A stretch of 64,000 bases of DNA from Chloroflexota bacterium. GTDB taxonomy: Bacteria > Chloroflexota > Anaerolineae > B4-G1 > SLSP01. This document shows, piece by piece, positions 59,459-64,000 of this stretch. The notes beneath the pieces were generated by a model. The model searched no databases. It saw only the letters and a program-made list of their open reading frames with translations, and was not told the origin of the DNA. Where the stretch lies: positions 186,001 to 250,000 of the forward strand of contig JAIOAX010000002.1 of the NCBI GenBank assembly GCA_019873645.1. The letters run 5' to 3'. The position numbers and the translations under genes are program-made. Numbering within the stretch: position 1 is the stretch's first letter; the number at the start of each line of letters is the position of its first letter.

Positions 59459-60253
59459 ATGAACATCTTTTTGCGAGAACTGAAAGCCAATCTGAAGTCG
59501 CTGCTCATCTGGGGCGTCATTGTGATCCTGTTTGTGGTGGTGGGGACGTCTAAGTTTAGCGCCTATTTTGAAAACCCGGAGCTGTTGGCGATATTGGACG
59601 CGATGCCGCCGGCGATGCTGGCCGCGTTCAATATGCAGGCGTTCAACCTGACCACGGTCACCGGCTTTTTCGGCCTCATGTTCACCTACTACGCGCTCAT
59701 GCTATCCATTGCGGCGGCGATGTGGGGCAGTGACATCATCTCTAAAGAAGAGCGCGACAAAACCGTCGAATTTGCGCTGACCCTGCCGGTGACGCGCAGT
59801 CGGGTGGTGACGGCCAAGGCGTTGGCGGCGCTGGTCAACTGTATCGCACTGCTCCTGATCACCTGGGGCGCTTCGCTTGTCAGCACCGTGCAATTTCACC
59901 CCGACAGCGAATTCTACCAATTCGTCGGTCTGTGCCTGATAGCGCTTTTCTTTATGCAAGTGATCTTCCTCGCCGTCGGCATTTTCCTGGGCTGCGCGCT
60001 GAAACAGTACCGGCGGGCCAGTTCTATCGCAGTATCTTTGCTGTTGGGGACCTACTTCCTCTCGATTCTGCCCAGCCTGAACAAAGACCTGGACTTCGTC
60101 AAATACTTCACGCCCTTCAAGTATTTCGACGCCGGGATATTGCTGCGTGAATCCAGGTTCGATATGACGTTCATCCTGTTGTCGCTGGTGATCATTGCCG
60201 CGAGTATGGCGGGCGCTTACCTGACGTACACACGCAGAGACCTGTACATTTAG
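59459..60253 (+). CDS. ABC-2 type permease 2
   Basis: A 264-residue protein, GGAGG before ATG 59459. It has the same layout as permease 1: NIFLRELKANLKSLLIWGV, then GSDIISKEERDKTVEFALTLPVTRSRVV, and six helices. The substrate is unknown. Its last four bases overlap the convergent MBL gene. Confidence 0.9.
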   Translation: MNIFLRELKANLKSLLIWGVIVILFVVVGTSKFSAYFENPELLAILDAMPPAMLAAFNMQAFNLTTVTGFFGLMFTYYALMLSIAAAMWGSDIISKEERDKTVEFALTLPVTRSRVVTAKALAALVNCIALLLITWGASLVSTVQFHPDSEFYQFVGLCLIALFFMQVIFLAVGIFLGCALKQYRRASSIAVSLLLGTYFLSILPSLNKDLDFVKYFTPFKYFDAGILLRESRFDMTFILLSLVIIAASMAGAYLTYTRRDLYI

Positions 60254-61008
60254 CCCCCGTTTTGTTTGGAATCCGGGCCATTTTTGAAGAATGATGTCCT
60301 CATGTGCCCGGCAAGGATATGCACTTCGGGGTGCGCTTCTGCGAACACGCGCAGACGGCGGACGTGCGGGCCGATTGCCAGCCGGTTGAGCCACTGCGGG
60401 GTAAGGTTAAATTCTGCATTGACAGGCAGCGCATCGCCGCATTGGAACAACCACCCAGCGCCATCGCAGACCGCCACGCCGCAATGGCCGCGTGTGTGCC
60501 CGAAGAGCGGAATCAGGTACATCTCCGGCGCAAACGGCAGGCGGATGGCGTCGAAGCCGAACCACGTGGCGTCAGGATGCTCGTAGAGCGTCCACCGTGG
60601 ACCGTGGGCGAAGTCCAGCGGGTCGTAGGCCAATGCCATCCCCCAGCGGGGGCGCTGCAGGGCAGTGTATTCGCGTTGGTGGACATGGATGCGTGCGTGC
60701 GGGAAATCCGGCAGACCGCCGGCGTGGTCGAAGTGCAGGTGTGTCAGGATGACGTGTTGCACAGCTTCCGGCGGATATCCCAACCGGGCAAGCTGGCGCA
60801 CCGCCGTCAACTCTGGATCGCGGATAACGTTGAGCCAGGCGGAGAAAGCGCGCACCATCGGCCCAGGCGCCATGTAGTCGTGCAGACCCATCCCCGTATC
60901 CACCAGGACAGGCCCGTGGTCGGTGGCAATGAGCAGGCAGGGCGTACCGACGCGCCAACGCGGGAAATGGGGCGCCATAGAGGCGCAGTCAAGGATGTGA
61001 ATGGATAT
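60250..61008 (-). CDS. MBL-fold metallo-hydrolase
   Basis: About 252 residues. The zinc motif is LTHLHFDHAGGL, with further ligands in GHTRGHCGVAV and FQCGDALPV and in ILAGHMR near the end. The first in-frame ATG is 60978, but the sequence before it still reads SIHILDCAS, the standard family N-terminus, and a GAGGTGAGG site stands just before an ATA codon at 61008. I annotate the ATA as the likely start. If wrong, the protein begins at 60978 and lacks its first strand. It probably hydrolyses a lactone or thioester. Confidence 0.82.
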   Translation of the reverse strand: MSIHILDCASMAPHFPRWRVGTPCLLIATDHGPVLVDTGMGLHDYMAPGPMVRAFSAWLNVIRDPELTAVRQLARLGYPPEAVQHVILTHLHFDHAGGLPDFPHARIHVHQREYTALQRPRWGMALAYDPLDFAHGPRWTLYEHPDATWFGFDAIRLPFAPEMYLIPLFGHTRGHCGVAVCDGAGWLFQCGDALPVNAEFNLTPQWLNRLAIGPHVRRLRVFAEAHPEVHILAGHMRTSFFKNGPDSKQNGG

Positions 61009-61080
61009 CAGAACCTCACCTCGTAAGCACCTGGCTCTCTTCTCCGGTTTCCCACCGGTTCTTATACGCGGGATCGGCGT

Positions 61081-61476
61081 TCATCGCGGCGGCTCCATAT
61101 CCTGTAACTGGAGCTTGAGCGCGTCCACAGAGATCATGATTTCCCAGAATGAAAGGGCCAACGAGAGCAGCATCAGTACCAACGCGACGCCGAACACTAC
61201 TTCACCGGCCATCATCTGCCCGGCAAACAACAAGAACATGCACAACACGCATGTAAACAGACTGGCGATGCCCAATGCCTGCATATCGCGGATGATGTAG
61301 ACGCGCCGCCGCAGGTTCACCAACTGTCCTGCTACGAGTGGATTCGGCTCGGTCTGGTAGCGACGGTGCAGTTCGCGGATCAGATTGGCGAGGGTGAGAA
61401 AGCGATTTGTGTACGCCAACAGCAATAGCGATAGCGCCGGGAATAACAAAGCCGGGGTCGTCAGGGTCAGTTCCAT
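61081..61476 (-). CDS. DUF2721 family membrane protein
   Basis: A 131-residue protein, GGGGGAGG before ATG 61476. Three helices and the family run LIRELHRRYQTEPNPLVAGQ, then LRRRVYIIRDMQALGIASL, and SFWEIMISVDALKLQLQDM at the end. The function of DUF2721 is unknown. A frame continuing to 61542 is rejected because the binding site supports the internal ATG. Confidence 0.88.
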   Translation of the reverse strand: MELTLTTPALLFPALSLLLLAYTNRFLTLANLIRELHRRYQTEPNPLVAGQLVNLRRRVYIIRDMQALGIASLFTCVLCMFLLFAGQMMAGEVVFGVALVLMLLSLALSFWEIMISVDALKLQLQDMEPPR

Positions 61477-61652
61477 AAAGCCTCCCCCAAAATAGCCAAT
61501 GGGAACAATGGGAATGACACATGATGTCGGCGTAAACGTCATGACGTTTTACGTTTCACGTTTCACGCTTTTACGTTTCAGATTATAGCCGATTTGCAGA
61601 TTTCGGAAAACAGAATTATAGTGGCGTTATACTGGATGTAGAGGTGGGATTT

Positions 61653-62711
61653 ATGCGTAGAATTTCCAAGCCTATCAGTCTCGGCGGGGTGATTGTGGGG
61701 GGCGGCGCGCCGGTGACGGTGCAATCTATGACCAATACCGACACCCGCGATGCGCAAGCCACCATCCGCCAGATTCACGCGCTGGAAGAGGCCGGTTGTG
61801 AGATCATCCGCGTCGCCGTGCCGGACCGCGTCGCCGCCGCTGCCCTGTCCACCATCAAGCAGAACATCCATATCCCGCTCGTCGCCGACATCCACTTTGA
61901 CTACCGGTTGGCGCTGGCCGCGCTCGACGCCGGGGTAGATGGGTTGCGCCTGAATCCCGGCAACATCGGCGGCGAAGACCGGGTGCGGCAGGTGGTGCAA
62001 AAGGCCAAAGAGCGTCAGGTGCCCATCCGCATCGGCGTCAACGCCGGCTCACTGCCCAAAGACCTGGATGACGACCCGACGCTTTCCACCGTAGATAAGA
62101 TGGTCGCGGCGGCCATGCGGCACGTGAAAATTCTGGAAGCCCTGGACTTCGAGCTGATCAAACTTTCGCTGAAGGCTTTTGACGTGCCCACCACCGTCGA
62201 AGCCTATCGCCGCATCGCCGAACTGACGCCGTATCCGTTGCACCTGGGCATCACCGAAGCCGGTCTGCCCGATGTGGGCGCGATCCGTTCGGCTGTGGGA
62301 TTGGGTATTTTGCTCTATATGGGTCTCGGCGATACGCTGCGCGTCTCGCTCACCGGCGATCCGCTCGACGAAGTCAAAGTAGGTTATGAGATTCTCAAAG
62401 CGCTCAACCTGCGGCAGCACGGTCCGGTGCTGATTTCCTGTCCCACCTGCGGGCGCACGGAAATTGACTTGGTGACGCTGGCGCAACAGGTGCGGGAGCG
62501 CTTGAAAGCCGTCAAAGCGCCGATCAAAGTGGCCGTGATGGGCTGTGTGGTCAACGGGCCGGGGGAAGCCAGGGGCGCAGATTTCGGGGTAGCGGGCGGC
62601 AAAGGCAGAGGCGTCATCTTCCGCAAAGGCGAAATCGTGCGCACCGTGCCGGAGGCCGAACTGCTGGACGCGCTGATGGCCGAGATCGAAGCGGGACTGC
62701 GAGCTGCCTGA
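61653..62711 (+). CDS. ispG: 4-hydroxy-3-methylbut-2-enyl-diphosphate synthase
   Basis: A 352-residue protein. IspG landmarks: VQSMTNTDTRDAQATI, IRVAVPDRVAA, LVADIHFDYRLALAAL, LRLNPGNIGGEDRVRQVV, IRIGVNAGSLPKDL, and the 4Fe-4S cysteines in LISCPTCGRTEID and MGCVVNGPGEA. It reduces MEcPP to HMBPP in the MEP isoprenoid pathway. AGGTGG precedes ATG 61653; GTG 61644 lies within that site. Other MEP genes are absent. Confidence 0.96.
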   Translation: MRRISKPISLGGVIVGGGAPVTVQSMTNTDTRDAQATIRQIHALEEAGCEIIRVAVPDRVAAAALSTIKQNIHIPLVADIHFDYRLALAALDAGVDGLRLNPGNIGGEDRVRQVVQKAKERQVPIRIGVNAGSLPKDLDDDPTLSTVDKMVAAAMRHVKILEALDFELIKLSLKAFDVPTTVEAYRRIAELTPYPLHLGITEAGLPDVGAIRSAVGLGILLYMGLGDTLRVSLTGDPLDEVKVGYEILKALNLRQHGPVLISCPTCGRTEIDLVTLAQQVRERLKAVKAPIKVAVMGCVVNGPGEARGADFGVAGGKGRGVIFRKGEIVRTVPEAELLDALMAEIEAGLRAA

Positions 62712-62989
62712 GTCTATTCCGAAAATCCCCTAAAGACGCTTGCGCGGGATCACAACCCCGTGTTCTGTGGCAACGGCGGATCACAATCCGCCGTTGCCGG
62801 CAGGGACTGCTATGACGGCATAGTTTTCCAAATGTGAGTTTTGCCACTTGTGTACTGCCCCTATTTCCATATACAATCAAGCCACCTGACGCGCGAAGTT
62901 CCGCGCAACGCCTAGCTGACTAACGACTAACGCCTATTCGACTAACAACTATCCGACTAAAGACTATCAGACAATTTCGGAGGATTTCT
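62712..62989. other. intergenic region with hairpin, possible MITE relative and family H
   Basis: GGCAACGGCGGA (62769-62780) pairs perfectly with TCCGCCGTTGCC (62787-62798). AGTTTTCCAAATGTGA near 62821 resembles the inner end of the 12148-12319 element (AGTTTTCCAAATGCGA on its minus strand), suggesting a decayed relative. TTGTGT (62848) and TACAAT (62872-62877) may be the fhs promoter. Family H units (CTAACGACTAACGCC, CTATCCGACTAAAG) fill 62918-62970. Confidence 0.55.

Positions 62990-64000
<1,011 letters not shown>

Overview
The window is a GC-rich bacterial chromosome segment that most resembles Chloroflexota of the Anaerolineae/Caldilineae type. The pointers are a DUF6516 (TumE-like) toxin, a CHAT-family N-terminal fragment, a gingipain-type C25 peptidase ending in a hydrophobic FLPLVLR motif, paired ArsA-family ATPases, many GT39-like membrane glycosyltransferases, and very abundant short tandem repeats between genes. 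The taxonomic call is an inference from gene content. No rRNA, phage, plasmid origin, transposase gene or CRISPR array is seen.

Layout. 1-2.8 kb: end of a MEMO protein, an AMMECR1 protein, a TumE-like toxin pair, a DUF4870 protein and a WecG/TagA glycosyltransferase. 2.9-7.7 kb: a HEAT-repeat protein, then a secreted four-PA14 protein overlapping a lipoprotein gene. 7.7-12.0 kb: gyrB interrupted by a 435-residue HNH intein, and a membrane protein. 12.1-12.5 kb: a MITE-like structured element directly upstream of a tRNA-Glu promoter. 12.6-15.6 kb: a GT39-like protein and a Phd/VapC pair. 15.6-20.7 kb: a thiamine operon (TPP riboswitch with terminator, thiN, thiB, thiP, ATPase) on the minus strand. 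Its promoter shares its -35 region with the divergent promoter of a tRNA-Gly/Cys/Leu array. 21-32.7 kb: oxidoreductase, surE, a phosphatase-like/propeller membrane protein, thpR, and a run of glycan genes (GT4, methyltransferase, FemAB-like, rfbC, deacetylase), with an Rpn-type nuclease gene and a truncated CHAT-type gene. 33-39 kb: PAC2, an O-antigen-type exporter permease without its ATPase, a large GT39-like protein, ricT. 39-45 kb: a tandem pair of UvrD-like proteins, a zinc-ribbon protein, radC. 45-51.6 kb (minus strand): cstA, two paralogous small membrane proteins, two ArsA-family ATPases, a TPR protein and a PAS histidine kinase. 51.8-64 kb: thyX, an MFS transporter, the C25 peptidase, an ABC-2 exporter with two permeases, an MBL hydrolase, DUF2721, ispG, and the start of fhs.

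Two signals stand out. First, families of short tandem repeats fill the gaps between genes and often run into coding sequence. They supply stop codons, C-terminal tails, one apparent N-terminal segment and some internal protein segments for about fifteen unrelated genes. Second, the four-gene block of two ArsA-like ATPases and two paralogous small membrane proteins looks like a coherent membrane-targeting or envelope module that I cannot match to a named system.
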